DNA from: Sulfurovum sp. | Lineage (GTDB): Bacteria; Campylobacterota; Campylobacteria; Campylobacterales; Sulfurovaceae | DNA length: 64,000 nt | Direction: 5' to 3' | Assembly (NCBI GenBank): GCA_027019175.1 | Contig: JALUXB010000027.1 | Location: 1-64,000, forward strand | Shown here: positions 30,600-41,316 of the stretch, piece after piece | How the letters are laid out: each line of letters opens with the position of its first letter | Numbering within the stretch: the stretch's first letter is position 1 | Program-made: the position numbers and the translations under genes | The notes under the pieces: generated by a model | The model's database searches: none | The model's input: the letters and a program-made list of their open reading frames with translations, nothing else | What the model was told of the DNA's origin: nothing

Positions 30600-31646
30600 T
30601 TACTCTTTTATATTGTCGATATACCACCCAATCGCCTCTTCCATTCCCCGATAAATGTCATGTGTCGGCTGATACCCTACCATGGTTTTGGCTTTGGAGA
30701 TGTCTGCATTGGAGTGTCGGATATCGCCGGGGCGGAAGTCTCTGTAAATTGGTTTTTGGTCGTTGGTCTCGGGTTGTTGGTCACTGTTTTTGGTTTGTAA
30801 TTGGGTTTTGATGAGTTCAAAGAGTTCGTTGAGGGTGTTTCTGCCTCCTGCGGCTACGTTAAATGCTTCACCAAATGCTTCGGGGTTGTCTGTGAGTCCT
30901 GCAAGGATGTTCATCTGGATGACATTGTCGATGTAGGTGAAGTCACGGCTGGTTTCACCGTCACCGTTGATGTAAACCGGTTCATCTTTCATCATAGAGG
31001 CCACCCATTTGGGAATGACCGCTGCATAGGCGCCGTTGGGGTCTTGTCTTCTGCCAAAAACATTGAAATAGCGTAAGCCAAGTGTTTCCATGCCGTATAC
31101 TTTGTGGAAAACCGAGCCGTACAGCTCGTTGGCCGCTTTCATGGCCGCATAGGGAGAGAGAACATTACCCGTACGTGCTTCGACCTTTGGCAGCTCTTCG
31201 GAGTCACCGTAAACAGAACTGGAACTGGCATAGACAAACCGCTTGATGCCGGCATCTTTTGCTGCGGTGATCATGTTGAGAAATCCGGTGACATTAGCGC
31301 GGTTGGATGTGATGGGGTCGTCTATGGAGCGGGGGACGGAACCCAGTGCTGCCTGATGCAGGACTATGTCAACATTTTCACAGGCTTTTTGGCAGGTTTC
31401 CATGTCGGCAATGTCGCCCTCTATGAAAGTGAAGTTCTTTGCCTTCTCTTCGCCTACTTGAGAAAGTACATCATCGATGTTGTGTTGATATCCTGTAGAG
31501 AAGTTGTCCAGTCCAACTACTTTCTGGTTGTGGTTCAGCAAAAACTCTGTGAGATTGGAACCGATGAAACCGGCGTTACCTGTGATGAGCCAGGTTTTCT
31601 GTTCTTTTTGTAACTCTTTTTTCAATGCTTCAAGTTTGTTCATCAA
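30600..31646 (-). CDS. wbpP: NAD-dependent epimerase, UDP-GlcNAc/GlcNAcA 4-epimerase (WbpP/TviC-like)
   Basis: [29 protein letters not shown]-x3-K (YAAMKAANE); paired with the WbpO-like gene. Confidence 0.85.
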   Translation of the reverse strand: MMNKLEALKKELQKEQKTWLITGNAGFIGSNLTEFLLNHNQKVVGLDNFSTGYQHNIDDVLSQVGEEKAKNFTFIEGDIADMETCQKACENVDIVLHQAALGSVPRSIDDPITSNRANVTGFLNMITAAKDAGIKRFVYASSSSVYGDSEELPKVEARTGNVLSPYAAMKAANELYGSVFHKVYGMETLGLRYFNVFGRRQDPNGAYAAVIPKWVASMMKDEPVYINGDGETSRDFTYIDNVIQMNILAGLTDNPEAFGEAFNVAAGGRNTLNELFELIKTQLQTKNSDQQPETNDQKPIYRDFRPGDIRHSNADISKAKTMVGYQPTHDIYRGMEEAIGWYIDNIKE

Positions 31647-32926
31647 AGTTTCCCGTCACTTTCTTTCAGTTTGGACTTGATATCGTAAATAACAGTATTG
31701 TCTCCATGCTTAAGTTTTGTGAGGTCAAGATCATCAAACTTGTCATGGGCAACAGCAAGTACAATAGCATCATATGCCCCTTCGGGATGGGGAAGTAGAT
31801 CCAGTCCATACTCATGTTTGACCTCTTTAGGATCTGCCCATGGATCATACACATCGACATCGGTACCGAATTCCTCAAGTTCACGGATCACATCGATCAC
31901 ACGGGAGTTTCTGATATCCGGGCAGTTCTCTTTGAAGGTAATTCCCAAAACCAGTACCTTTGCCCCCTCGATCTTTTGCCCTTTTTTGATCATCAGTTTC
32001 ACTACCTGATTGGCAACATAAATACCCATATTGTCATTGAGACGGCGTCCGGCAAGGATGATTTCGGGGTTGTGTCCAACTTCCTGTGCCTTGTGCGTCA
32101 GGTAGTACGGATCTACACCGATACAGTGTCCACCGACAAGTCCTGGACGGAACGGCAGGAAGTTCCACTTGGTTCCGGCAGCTTCAAGTACTGCTTCCGT
32201 ATCGATGCCGAGTTTGTTAAAGATGATAGCCAGTTCATTGACAAAGGCAATATTGATGTCGCGCTGGGAGTTTTCAATGACCTTTGCCGCTTCTGCCACC
32301 TTGATGCTCGGAGCCAAATGGGTACCGGCAGTGATGACTGAAGCGTAAAGGTCATCGACAATTTTGCCGATCTCCGGTGTTGAACCGGATGTCACTTTAA
32401 GAATTTTCGTTACGGTATGCTCTTTGTCTCCGGGGTTGATACGTTCGGGGGAATAGCCGCAGAAAAAGTCTTCATTGAACTTCAGTCCGCTTACCTTTTC
32501 AAGTACAGGGACACACTCCTCTTCGGTAGCTCCGGGATACACAGTCGATTCGTAAATGACAATGTCGCCCTGCTTCAGCACCTTGCCAATAGATTCACTC
32601 GCCTTGATAAGCGGTGTCAAGTCCGGGCGTTTGTGTTCGTCAATGGGCGTAGGCACTGTTACGATATACACGTTGCAGTCGGCAATATCTTCAAGTTTGT
32701 TGGTGAACTCCATACCGTTGTCAATGGCTTCTTGAACCTGGGTGTCGCTCAGTTCCAGTGTACGGTCATGGCCGCCGCGCAGCTCATCGATACGCCACTT
32801 GGCAATGTCGAAGCCGACCACTTTGTACTGTTTGCTGAAAGCGTGTGCCAGAGGCAGACCTACGTAGCCCAGACCGATGACAGCTATCTTTGCATTTTGA
32901 AGGTTGGTTGTTGCGTTGCTTTTCAT
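31643..32926 (-). CDS. wbpO: Nucleotide-sugar dehydrogenase (WbpO/TviB-like)
   Basis: [46 protein letters not shown]. Confidence 0.88.
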   Translation of the reverse strand: MKSNATTNLQNAKIAVIGLGYVGLPLAHAFSKQYKVVGFDIAKWRIDELRGGHDRTLELSDTQVQEAIDNGMEFTNKLEDIADCNVYIVTVPTPIDEHKRPDLTPLIKASESIGKVLKQGDIVIYESTVYPGATEEECVPVLEKVSGLKFNEDFFCGYSPERINPGDKEHTVTKILKVTSGSTPEIGKIVDDLYASVITAGTHLAPSIKVAEAAKVIENSQRDINIAFVNELAIIFNKLGIDTEAVLEAAGTKWNFLPFRPGLVGGHCIGVDPYYLTHKAQEVGHNPEIILAGRRLNDNMGIYVANQVVKLMIKKGQKIEGAKVLVLGITFKENCPDIRNSRVIDVIRELEEFGTDVDVYDPWADPKEVKHEYGLDLLPHPEGAYDAIVLAVAHDKFDDLDLTKLKHGDNTVIYDIKSKLKESDGKL

Positions 32927-32944
32927 TGTTTTATTTCCTGCTTT

Positions 32945-33268
32945 TTAGATTGTATTACAAAAAAGTTCTTTTATTTCTTTCATCACCGGTGTATGGATTG
33001 AGGTTAGTTTTTTGTCTACTATATCCATACTGAGTGTAAAGCATTTATCATATTTGACATAAGAATCCAATGGTAAACTTTTCTCTGAAAATACTGAACT
33101 GTTGAGTGCAAATAAATGTGATTGCGTAGATTTTGAGGTAATTTGAAAACAGATAAAGTCGCCCTGTGTATTTGCATCTTTGATAACAAGAACGGGTCGT
33201 TTTTTTGCATTTGTAAGTGTCGTAAATGGAAATTTTACGAGGACTATATCACCTTGTTTATAAATCAT
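32945..33268 (-). CDS. PemK/MazF-family toxin
   Basis: YKQGDIVLVKFPFTTLTNAKKRPVLVI. Confidence 0.88.
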   Translation of the reverse strand: MIYKQGDIVLVKFPFTTLTNAKKRPVLVIKDANTQGDFICFQITSKSTQSHLFALNSSVFSEKSLPLDSYVKYDKCFTLSMDIVDKKLTSIHTPVMKEIKELFCNTI

Positions 33269-33458
33269 CCCATACCTTGTCTTCTTCGTTGTCCCACGTA
33301 CTTTTCATGCTGGGAATTTGTAATTTTATAAAGTCATTGTTTATTTGGGTATCCTCTACCAATTTTATTTTATCAATCATTATACCCTGTAAACTATGCA
33401 GCATTTCTAAAACGTTATGCATATAGGGTTCTTTTACTTCAATGGTTATTTTTTGCAT
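33258..33458 (-). CDS. Cognate antitoxin of the PemK-like toxin
   Basis: Small ORF overlapping the toxin start; C-terminus STWDNEEDKVWDDL. Confidence 0.75.
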   Translation of the reverse strand: MQKITIEVKEPYMHNVLEMLHSLQGIMIDKIKLVEDTQINNDFIKLQIPSMKSTWDNEEDKVWDDL

Positions 33459-33535
33459 AAAAATTCCTTTTGCCTTTGAATGCTCTATTATAACAAAAAC
33501 ACTACAGTTTATAAATATTATGGCATATATGTATT

Positions 33536-34546
33536 TCAACACTCCCGTTTCTGCCGTTTTATCATAGCACCAAGCACCATATAGAGCAAGAGCGTGTTAA
33601 GGAGAAAAAGTACCATCATGTAGCCTTCATCCATCTGTTTGTTTTGTAAAAGACCGGTGATGGAGTAGACCGCTTGAAGTACACCGAAAAAAATGACAGT
33701 TTTGCGGGTATCTTCCCGGAAAAAGTGTTTGATGATGTGATGCATATGACAGCGATCCGGGGAGAACATGGAGCGTCCCCGTAGTTTACGGCGGGTCATG
33801 ACAATGAGGGTGTCAAAAATGGGCAGTGCTGCAATGAAAAGGATGCTGACAGTGGGGAGGTAGTCCAGAGATTTGATGGACAGTACGGAAATGGCAAATC
33901 CCAGTGTCAGGGAGCCGCTGTCCCCCATGAAAATGGATGCCGGGTGCCAGTTGAAGAGCAGGAATGCAGCCAGCGCTGCGATAAAAAAGAGGGAGAGCGT
34001 CATGATAAACATATCTTCATGCCGGTAGCCCACAATCAAAAATGCACCAAGGATAATGATGCTGACGGTGGCAGCAAGGCCGTCAATGCCGTCTATGAGA
34101 TTCATTGCATTGGTAAATCCGGAAACTGCGAACATAGTGAACGGCAACGCGAACCAGCCAAGGGTAACAGGCACGCCAAAATAGGTACCTACATTATTGA
34201 TGATAAGACCGTCAAAAGAGAGAAAAACCGTAGCGATGATAAACACGATGAACTTGGTATTGGGCGAAGTGTCATGCCTGTCGTCAAGCACCCCTATGAT
34301 AAAGACAAAAAAGAGTGCGATGAACGTCCACGGGTAGTCGAAAAAAAGCTGCCTCTCAAAGAGTGCAAGGGAAAGTACAACGGCGAGAAAAAATCCGATG
34401 CCGGCACCACGCGGGGTATGGGTTACATGGGTGCTTCTTTCATTTGGGATATCGATGAGGCCGAGTTTCGGCGAAAACTGTTTGATGAGATAAATGAAGA
34501 TCAATGCAAGTACGAAAACAGCAACAAACGCGATGACGGCATGCAT
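33536..34546 (-). CDS. WecA/MraY-family undecaprenyl-phosphate sugar-1-phosphate transferase
   Basis: TM protein with AMNLIDGIDGLAA and FMGDSGSLTLGF; DRCHMHH motif. Confidence 0.88.
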   Translation of the reverse strand: MHAVIAFVAVFVLALIFIYLIKQFSPKLGLIDIPNERSTHVTHTPRGAGIGFFLAVVLSLALFERQLFFDYPWTFIALFFVFIIGVLDDRHDTSPNTKFIVFIIATVFLSFDGLIINNVGTYFGVPVTLGWFALPFTMFAVSGFTNAMNLIDGIDGLAATVSIIILGAFLIVGYRHEDMFIMTLSLFFIAALAAFLLFNWHPASIFMGDSGSLTLGFAISVLSIKSLDYLPTVSILFIAALPIFDTLIVMTRRKLRGRSMFSPDRCHMHHIIKHFFREDTRKTVIFFGVLQAVYSITGLLQNKQMDEGYMMVLFLLNTLLLYMVLGAMIKRQKREC

Positions 34547-34715
34547 GTTGCTGTCTCCTTTAGGGTGTTTTGTAACGCAATTTTACCATAATAGCCTGCA
34601 TATTGTGAGAGATTTGGAGCAAATGGGTGATATATGTTTTTTGGGTGATTATTGTGTTTTTTGGTGTGGTATGTGTGTGTCACACCTGCCAAAGCAGGTG
34701 CAGTAAAAAAAAGAT

Positions 34716-35294
34716 CTAAAAGTTTGATGGTGTCGGGGTGTTAATGAGGTTGTAAAACTCGTTACGGGTACGTTCATCACGCTTGAAAAGGCCGCGCAGG
34801 GCGGAACTGACGGTGGTAGAGTTGATCTTTTGTACGCCGCGCATCTCCATACACATGTGGCGGGCGTGTACGACAACGGCGACGCCTTTGGGGTTGATGG
34901 TTTCCAAAATGGCATCGGCAATCTGCTCGGTCATCTGTTCCTGTATCTGAAGCCGTCTGGCGTAAACGTTGACAATGCGTGGTATTTTGCTCAGCCCCAC
35001 TACTTTGCCGTCCGGGATGTAGGCGACATGGCAGCGACCGATGATAGGAAGCATATGGTGTTCACACATCGAGTAGAACTCGATGTCACGTACCAGCACC
35101 ATCTCGTCATTGCTGGTAGAGAAGAGTGCCTGATTGAGGATCTCTTTGGGGTCTTGGTGATACCCCTCGGTTAGAAACTTCAGTGCCTTGGCGACACGGT
35201 GTGGGGTCTTTTGCAGCCCCTCACGGTTGGGGTCTTCTCCCAAAAGCTCCAGCATCCGGCTTACCAGCTGTTCAAATTCCTGCTCTTTATCCAT
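34716..35294 (-). CDS. folE: GTP cyclohydrolase I
   Basis: [34 protein letters not shown]. Confidence 0.95.
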   Translation of the reverse strand: MDKEQEFEQLVSRMLELLGEDPNREGLQKTPHRVAKALKFLTEGYHQDPKEILNQALFSTSNDEMVLVRDIEFYSMCEHHMLPIIGRCHVAYIPDGKVVGLSKIPRIVNVYARRLQIQEQMTEQIADAILETINPKGVAVVVHARHMCMEMRGVQKINSTTVSSALRGLFKRDERTRNEFYNLINTPTPSNF

Positions 35295-35368
35295 TTGTTA
35301 TCCCATATAATAAAAGCTTTTCGAAAAGAAAAGCATACCAAAACTATTTACTATTCACTCTTAACTCG

Positions 35369-36343
35369 TTACTTCATACTGTCTAAATACAGGTTCAGGA
35401 TTTTCTCATCAACCTTGGAGATAGCGAGCCTACGTATCTGCTGCGGGGTGAAGTAGTGATCTTCGGTTTTCTCAAGCGCATCATAGAGATAGACTTTGCA
35501 TGTGAGTTTGAAATGGGTATAGGCATGCGTGACCTCCCCTATGTACTCGGCGGCACACAACGGCACTTCGGTAGCGGGGAATCCCCAGAGACCGTGCAGG
35601 AATTTCCCTTCTCTTTTTGTGAGGGCAAGTTTGTTGTCGTAGAGATTGAGCATGATATGCTGCTCTCGTGTTGGTACGGCGCGTCTCTTCTTTGTCGGGT
35701 AGCGTTGGGGGTCGTGTTTGCCTTGGCAGATGCTCTCAAACGGGCATGCTGTACACTGCGGCGTTTTGGGGGTACAAAGTGTCGCCCCGATATCCATCAT
35801 CGCCTGATTGTACTCAAAAGGATGTTCTCTGTCGACCATTTCATAGGCGATCTTCCACAGCATCTTTTCATCAGCCTGTTCCATCGCATAAATGCGGCAG
35901 AGGATACGCCGAACATTGGCTTCCATGACGGGCACAGGCTGTCGGAAAGCAAAGGCGGCAACGGCATGGGCAGTATTTTTGCCGATACCGGGAAGTTGGA
36001 TGAGCGCATCAATGGCAGAAGGCAACACAGGAGCAGTACCTGGTGCCTGTTCCTGCGTCAATAGCTGAGCTGTTTTATGCAGATTCTTCGCGCGGGTGTA
36101 GTAGCCCAGTCCTTCCCATTGCTTGAGTACAGCATCAAGCGGTGCCTTGCCAAGTGCTTCAATCGAGGGGAACTTTTCCAGAAAAGGGAAATAGTATCGT
36201 TCCAGTACCGTTTTTACCTGTGTCTGCTGCAGCATTACCTCGCTGAGCCAGATGGTATACGGGTCGGCTGTGTTGCGCCATGGCAGGTCGGTTCTGCCGT
36301 GCCGGGTGTACCAGTGGCGGATTTTGCGGTGTACAGATCTCAT
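35369..36343 (-). CDS. mutY: A/G-specific adenine glycosylase
   Basis: LPWRNTADPYTIWLSEVMLQQTQV; PGIGKNTAHAVAAFAF; C-x6-C-x2-C-x5-C FeS cluster. Confidence 0.93.
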   Translation of the reverse strand: MRSVHRKIRHWYTRHGRTDLPWRNTADPYTIWLSEVMLQQTQVKTVLERYYFPFLEKFPSIEALGKAPLDAVLKQWEGLGYYTRAKNLHKTAQLLTQEQAPGTAPVLPSAIDALIQLPGIGKNTAHAVAAFAFRQPVPVMEANVRRILCRIYAMEQADEKMLWKIAYEMVDREHPFEYNQAMMDIGATLCTPKTPQCTACPFESICQGKHDPQRYPTKKRRAVPTREQHIMLNLYDNKLALTKREGKFLHGLWGFPATEVPLCAAEYIGEVTHAYTHFKLTCKVYLYDALEKTEDHYFTPQQIRRLAISKVDEKILNLYLDSMK

Positions 36344-36858
36344 CCGCCCCAGCCGTGCATTTTTTTGGAGATAAGCAGGTCGTAGTGTTCGAAAAGATCA
36401 TCGATGGTATTGGAAGCAACATAGTAGTTCTCTTCAAGCAGTCGCAGCCATTCCCAGCGCTGGGAGTGGTCGCCTTTGGACAGGAAAATCAGAATATTCC
36501 CGCCGTTTTTCATAACAGGATGCACCCGTTTGAGGAAATCTTCGCGTATTGCGTCATCAATGTCCGCGGTGACAAACACATAGTCGTAGAGCTTGCCCTG
36601 GATCATATAGCGCGGTCTGGTGAGGGTGAAGTTGACAAGCTTGATATGCGGAGCAGTCTGCAAGTGTTTCTGCAGCAAGTTGAAGTATGCGGTATCGAGA
36701 GCGTTGATCTGGTATTCATAGCCTTTTTGGGCTGTAAAACTGCTCAAAATTTCGGGTAATGTCTCTCCACTGTCGGCAAAATGCACAATACGTATCATCG
36801 GATGGTCAGGGATGATCTGCAGCAGTTGGAAGAGTTTGGTCGCTTCTATAGGTTTCAT
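36340..36858 (-). CDS. Hypothetical methyltransferase-like protein
   Basis: MKPIEATKLFQLLQIIP...; Rossmann-like pattern. Confidence 0.5.
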   Translation of the reverse strand: MKPIEATKLFQLLQIIPDHPMIRIVHFADSGETLPEILSSFTAQKGYEYQINALDTAYFNLLQKHLQTAPHIKLVNFTLTRPRYMIQGKLYDYVFVTADIDDAIREDFLKRVHPVMKNGGNILIFLSKGDHSQRWEWLRLLEENYYVASNTIDDLFEHYDLLISKKMHGWGG

Positions 36859-36998
36859 AGTGGGAGTGTAGCTAAAAATCAGCATAGATGTGTATAATAA
36901 TTTCAAAAACAGGCCGTGCAATATGCTGAATGCTTCGTTTGTCAACAGGGCGGCAGACGGTTGATGCGGTCATAAAATCACAGAAGGCGGGAGCAGAC

Positions 36999-38018
36999 AT
37001 GATACGTAAAAAGATATACAATCCGGAATCGGAAGAGAAGACCAACGAACGGAAGATCTTTGGCGGGAATCCGACAGGGATCTTTGAACTCAACGACATC
37101 AAGTACCAGTGGGCGTACAATCTGTGGGAGATGATGCTCAACAATACATGGTTTCCAAAAGAGGTTGACATGACACGTGATGTCAACGACTACAAACACC
37201 TTACCGATGCAGAAAAGCAGGCATATGACAAGGTGCTTGCCCAGCTGATCTTTATGGATTCGCTGCAAACCAACAACATCATTGATAACCTCAACCCTTT
37301 CATTACAGCACCTGAGGTAAACCTGATTTTGGTACGTCAGGCATTCGAAGAGGCATTGCACTCCCAGAGTTATGCAGTGATGGTTGATTCCATCTCTACC
37401 AACACGGAGGAGATCTATGAATTATGGCGCCGGGATATGAAACTCAAGCACAAAAACGATGCCATTGCCAAAGTTTATGAAGATCTCTCGGCAGACCCTA
37501 CCGATACCAATATTGTCAAAGCTATGTTTGCCAACCAGATCCTTGAAGGCATTTACTTCTACAGCGGATTTACCTACCTTTACACGCTTGCCCGTGCAGA
37601 CAAAATGCTCGGTTCTGCGCAGATGATCCGTTTTATTCAGCGTGATGAGGTAACCCACCTGCTGATTTTCCAGAATATGATCAACACCACCAAACGCGAG
37701 CGTCCCGAACTCTTTACCAAAGAGCTGATAGATGAAGTGTACGAAATGTTCCGTTCGGCTGTGAAGCTTGAGAGTGAATGGGGTGCCTACATCACCCAGG
37801 GGCAGATTCTGGGACTGACCGATGAGATCATCGAACAGTATATCAAGTACCTTGCCGACCAGCGCCTGCATGCGGTAGGATTTGAAAAACTCTACAATGT
37901 GGAACACCCTATCAAGTGGGTGGACAACTTCTCCAAATTCAACGACCAGAAGACAAACTTTTTTGAAGGCAATGTGACCAATTACTCCAAGGGGAGCATT
38001 GATCTGGATGACTTTTAA
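36999..38018 (+). CDS. nrdB: Ribonucleoside-diphosphate reductase beta subunit
   Basis: [30 protein letters not shown]. Confidence 0.93.
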   Translation: MIRKKIYNPESEEKTNERKIFGGNPTGIFELNDIKYQWAYNLWEMMLNNTWFPKEVDMTRDVNDYKHLTDAEKQAYDKVLAQLIFMDSLQTNNIIDNLNPFITAPEVNLILVRQAFEEALHSQSYAVMVDSISTNTEEIYELWRRDMKLKHKNDAIAKVYEDLSADPTDTNIVKAMFANQILEGIYFYSGFTYLYTLARADKMLGSAQMIRFIQRDEVTHLLIFQNMINTTKRERPELFTKELIDEVYEMFRSAVKLESEWGAYITQGQILGLTDEIIEQYIKYLADQRLHAVGFEKLYNVEHPIKWVDNFSKFNDQKTNFFEGNVTNYSKGSIDLDDF

Positions 38019-38050
38019 AAAGAGAATGTATGCTGCATAGACGTAAACCG

Positions 38051-38761
38051 ATGGCGGCTCTTGCACTGCAACTGCCGTCAGAAAAACGCTACCAGACCAA
38101 CCTCGAACAGCTGCTGGAGATGATCCGCAGCCACCCCGAAAGCCGGCTCATCGTCGCACCGGAAGTTTTTTTGACAGCGTATGATTACGAGCATCTTGCC
38201 ACCGCGGCGAAGTTTTCTGCAAAAGCACTGAAAATACTCAAGCAGGAAACTGATGAGCAGATTCTTGTGTTGACGCTGCTGATTGAAGAAGATGAGCATT
38301 TTTACAATCAGGCGGTGGTGATCCACAAACACAAAGTCGTACACCGTCAGGAGAAGGTGAAACTCTTCAAGCTTGGTGATGAAGACCTCTATCTGAGCCC
38401 AGGCAAAAAGAAACGCATCAAACCCTTCGAGATAGACGGAGTTACCTATGCGATCCTTATCTGTTTCGAACTGCGCTTCAAAGAGTTGTGGAAGCAGATA
38501 GAAGGGGCAGATGTGGTATTCGTTCCAGCACGCTGGGGAAAACCCCGAAAGCACCATCTTGAGATCCTCTCTCAGGCACTTGCGGTAATGAACCAGTGCT
38601 ATGTTATTGTTTCCAACAGCAGTGACCGCGATATGGCTTCCTCTTCCGCTATTATCTCTCCGAATGGGGATGTGGTGGCAGATGACAGCAAAGAGGCCAT
38701 TGAAGGGGTGGTTGATTTTCGTGAAATCAAGAAAATACGCCGCTATATCGTTATGGACTGA
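38051..38761 (+). CDS. Carbon-nitrogen hydrolase (nitrilase family)
   Basis: IVAPEVFLTAY, HRQEKVKLF, YAILICFELRF catalytic E-K-C pattern. Confidence 0.88.
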   Translation: MAALALQLPSEKRYQTNLEQLLEMIRSHPESRLIVAPEVFLTAYDYEHLATAAKFSAKALKILKQETDEQILVLTLLIEEDEHFYNQAVVIHKHKVVHRQEKVKLFKLGDEDLYLSPGKKKRIKPFEIDGVTYAILICFELRFKELWKQIEGADVVFVPARWGKPRKHHLEILSQALAVMNQCYVIVSNSSDRDMASSSAIISPNGDVVADDSKEAIEGVVDFREIKKIRRYIVMD

Positions 38762-38824
38762 CGCGCACTTAACCGATTTTTTGATAGAATTCTCCCACTA
38801 CAAGGGAAGAGGACGCATTCGGAA

Positions 38825-39460
38825 ATGATCAAAGCCAGAAACAGACAGCAGCTTGTCAATGAGATCGAGCAGCACTTCAAACTCGACGCACATGTCAAAC
38901 AGGCCTTTCTGGAAATTGACAGAGAAGCCTTTGTCCCCCCGGAGTTCCGCCACCTCTCCTACAAACTTGACGCCCTTCCCCTTGCTGCCAGCCAGTGGAT
39001 CTCTTCGCCGCTGACTGTCGCAAAGATGACACAGCATCTGGAGCTCAAAGGAGTCGATTCGGTACTGGAGATTGGCTGCGGAAGCGGCTATCAGGCGGCG
39101 ATCCTCAGCCGTATCTGCCGCCGCGTATTTACCATAGAGCGTATTGACGAGCTGCTCAAAGAGGCAAAACGCCGTTTCAGCCAGCTGGAGCTGCATAACA
39201 TCTTTACCCGTTTCGATGACGGACAGCGCGGATGGAAGCAGTATGCACCGTTTGAACGTATTCTCTTTTCCGCTACGGCCAAAGAGGTACCGCAGGTGCT
39301 CTTTGAGCAGCTTGCCGAAGGGGGTATTCTTGTCGCACCCATCGAGCAGAGCAAAGACTATCATATTCTTACCCGTTTTTACAAAAAGAACGGACGCATC
39401 ACTTCTGAGAGCATCGAGCAGTGTCTTTTTGTTCCGGTACTTGACGGCACACAGAAGTAA
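38825..39460 (+). CDS. pcm: Protein-L-isoaspartate O-methyltransferase
   Basis: PLAASQWISSPLTVAKM, VLEIGCGSGYQAAIL. Confidence 0.92.
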   Translation: MIKARNRQQLVNEIEQHFKLDAHVKQAFLEIDREAFVPPEFRHLSYKLDALPLAASQWISSPLTVAKMTQHLELKGVDSVLEIGCGSGYQAAILSRICRRVFTIERIDELLKEAKRRFSQLELHNIFTRFDDGQRGWKQYAPFERILFSATAKEVPQVLFEQLAEGGILVAPIEQSKDYHILTRFYKKNGRITSESIEQCLFVPVLDGTQK

Positions 39461-39555
39461 ACTCCCCTGTACTTCAGGCTGTTTCTCTTGTCAGCGTTGA
39501 CACTTTTTCATTCAACTTATGTTATGATTTACAAAATTGTAAAGTAAGGGCATTC

Positions 39556-40194
39556 ATGGAGAAGCTGATGAAGCCGGCGGAGTACGCCAAAGAGCTTGGT
39601 ATTTCAAGGCAGGCGGTCTATGCAAAGATCAAACGGGGTATTTTGACAGCGAAGAGTGTCGACGGCAAACTTTACATTGTAGTTGACAGTGATGCTGTGG
39701 CAGAGGAAATGACAGAGACCCCGCAGAGGCAGGAGGAAAAACCTGTAACAGAAACTGTGAAACCGGCACGTTCCTCTTCTGCCAAGGCCAAAGACTATGA
39801 AGCGCTTCTTGCTGCGAAAGATGAAACCATTGCTGTACTCAAGGGAACGGTCAAGGACCTCAAGAAGTCCAACAAACAGATCACGACAACCCTGCGCGGA
39901 GAGATTGACCTGCTCAAGGAGGCATTTCACGAGATGCGCACCCTCTATATGCATCAGATTGAATACCGGGGAAGCGAGCCAGATGCGATTGATGTGGAGA
40001 GTGAGACACGAGAGCCGGTATGGGGCGGCGTGAAAAAGTTCTTCAAGGCAGCCGGTATTACCAAGCCCAGACAGCAGGAGAAATTGCTTAAACGTTTTAA
40101 AAAGGCGTGGAAAGCCGGTGATGCACGTATTTGCAAGATTGACGGCAAACTCAAAGTCGATCTCTCTGAAAACTATGACGATCTTGTAGGCTGA
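39556..40194 (+). CDS. DUF3972-like helix-turn-helix protein
   Basis: PAEYAKELGISRQAVYAKIKRGILTAKSVDGKLYI; coiled-coil middle. Confidence 0.65.
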   Translation: MEKLMKPAEYAKELGISRQAVYAKIKRGILTAKSVDGKLYIVVDSDAVAEEMTETPQRQEEKPVTETVKPARSSSAKAKDYEALLAAKDETIAVLKGTVKDLKKSNKQITTTLRGEIDLLKEAFHEMRTLYMHQIEYRGSEPDAIDVESETREPVWGGVKKFFKAAGITKPRQQEKLLKRFKKAWKAGDARICKIDGKLKVDLSENYDDLVG

Positions 40195-40195
40195 T

Positions 40196-41290
40196 ATGGA
40201 ACTGCTTAAACGTTTTTCAAAAGAGTACAGCCTTTTTGCCGCCCTGCTCGCCTTTGTGGGAATTCACTATTTTGAACATATACTGGAGGCAACTACTGCA
40301 GGCAACCTGATTGGATTTGGCATCCTTTTTGCTGTCATTGTTTATGCGGCAATGGCGGTAGCGCACCATGCGGAGATGCTTGCCGAAAAGTTCGGCGAAC
40401 CTTACGGTACGCTGATTCTGACGATGTCTGCGGTCATTGTGGAAATTGTCATTATCGTTATTATGATGATGCATGCACACAATCCAGAACTGGCACGCGA
40501 TACGATCTATTCGGCGGTGATGCTCGATATTAACGGTCTGCTGGGTTTGGCGGCGATCATTGGCGGACTGAAATACGGTGAACAGCCTTACAATGTCGAC
40601 TCGACCAATTCCTACCTTTCGATGCTGCTGGTTGCCATTGGGATCGCGATGGTGCTTCCCGAATTTATAGACCCTGCCTACCATCAGCGTTTTATGCTCT
40701 TCAATGTGCTTGTTTTTGTACTGCTCTATATTATTTTTACCCGGGTACAGCTCAAGTCACACCGCTACTTTTTTGAATACAAGGCACCAGAGTCATCCCA
40801 ACCCTGCAAAGAGGGGGAAGAGTGTGAACCGCATGCGCCGATCAGCGGCTGGTACCATGGTGTCAACCTTGTTGTCTCCATTGTGATCATCGGTGTGTTG
40901 GCAGAGATGCTGTCGCTTTTTATGGGAAATACGCTTGAAGCGTTTGGCATGCCTGCGGTTATTGGTGCGGTGAGTGTGGCGGTCATCTCCGCTGCACCCG
41001 AACTCATCACGGCTGTTCGGGCGGCTGTCGACAACCGGATGCAGACGGTTATCAACATTGCGCTGGGCGCATCGCTGGCGACGGTACTGTTGACAATTCC
41101 TGCGGTGATTGTCGTTTCCTATTTCCTGGGACTGGAGCTGAACCTTTCCCTCACCCCGGTACAGACAATGCTGCTTGCACTGACGCTGCTGGTGAGTATG
41201 GTCAATTTCAATGACGGAGAGACCAATATGCTCGAAGGATTTTTACATGTCATTCTCTTTGTTGTGTTTGTTTTCCTTCTCTTTGTCTAA
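40196..41290 (+). CDS. Calcium/proton antiporter (ChaA/CaCA family)
   Basis: Multi-TM; GEPYGTLILTMSAVIVEIVIIV and AVISAAPELITAVRAA repeats. Confidence 0.85.
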   Translation: MELLKRFSKEYSLFAALLAFVGIHYFEHILEATTAGNLIGFGILFAVIVYAAMAVAHHAEMLAEKFGEPYGTLILTMSAVIVEIVIIVIMMMHAHNPELARDTIYSAVMLDINGLLGLAAIIGGLKYGEQPYNVDSTNSYLSMLLVAIGIAMVLPEFIDPAYHQRFMLFNVLVFVLLYIIFTRVQLKSHRYFFEYKAPESSQPCKEGEECEPHAPISGWYHGVNLVVSIVIIGVLAEMLSLFMGNTLEAFGMPAVIGAVSVAVISAAPELITAVRAAVDNRMQTVINIALGASLATVLLTIPAVIVVSYFLGLELNLSLTPVQTMLLALTLLVSMVNFNDGETNMLEGFLHVILFVVFVFLLFV

Positions 41291-41316
41291 TTGTATGCAA
41301 AAGGTGAGGTAATCCC

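Noticed and set aside
34684-34701. Hairpin CACCTGC-CAAA-GCAGGTG downstream of folE as a terminator
   Set aside because: No T-run follows the stem on the minus strand (it precedes it), so termination cannot be claimed.
35352-35368. 'actcttaactcgttact' near the mutY end as another copy of the nif heptamer array
   Set aside because: Only about one full unit; too short to call related.
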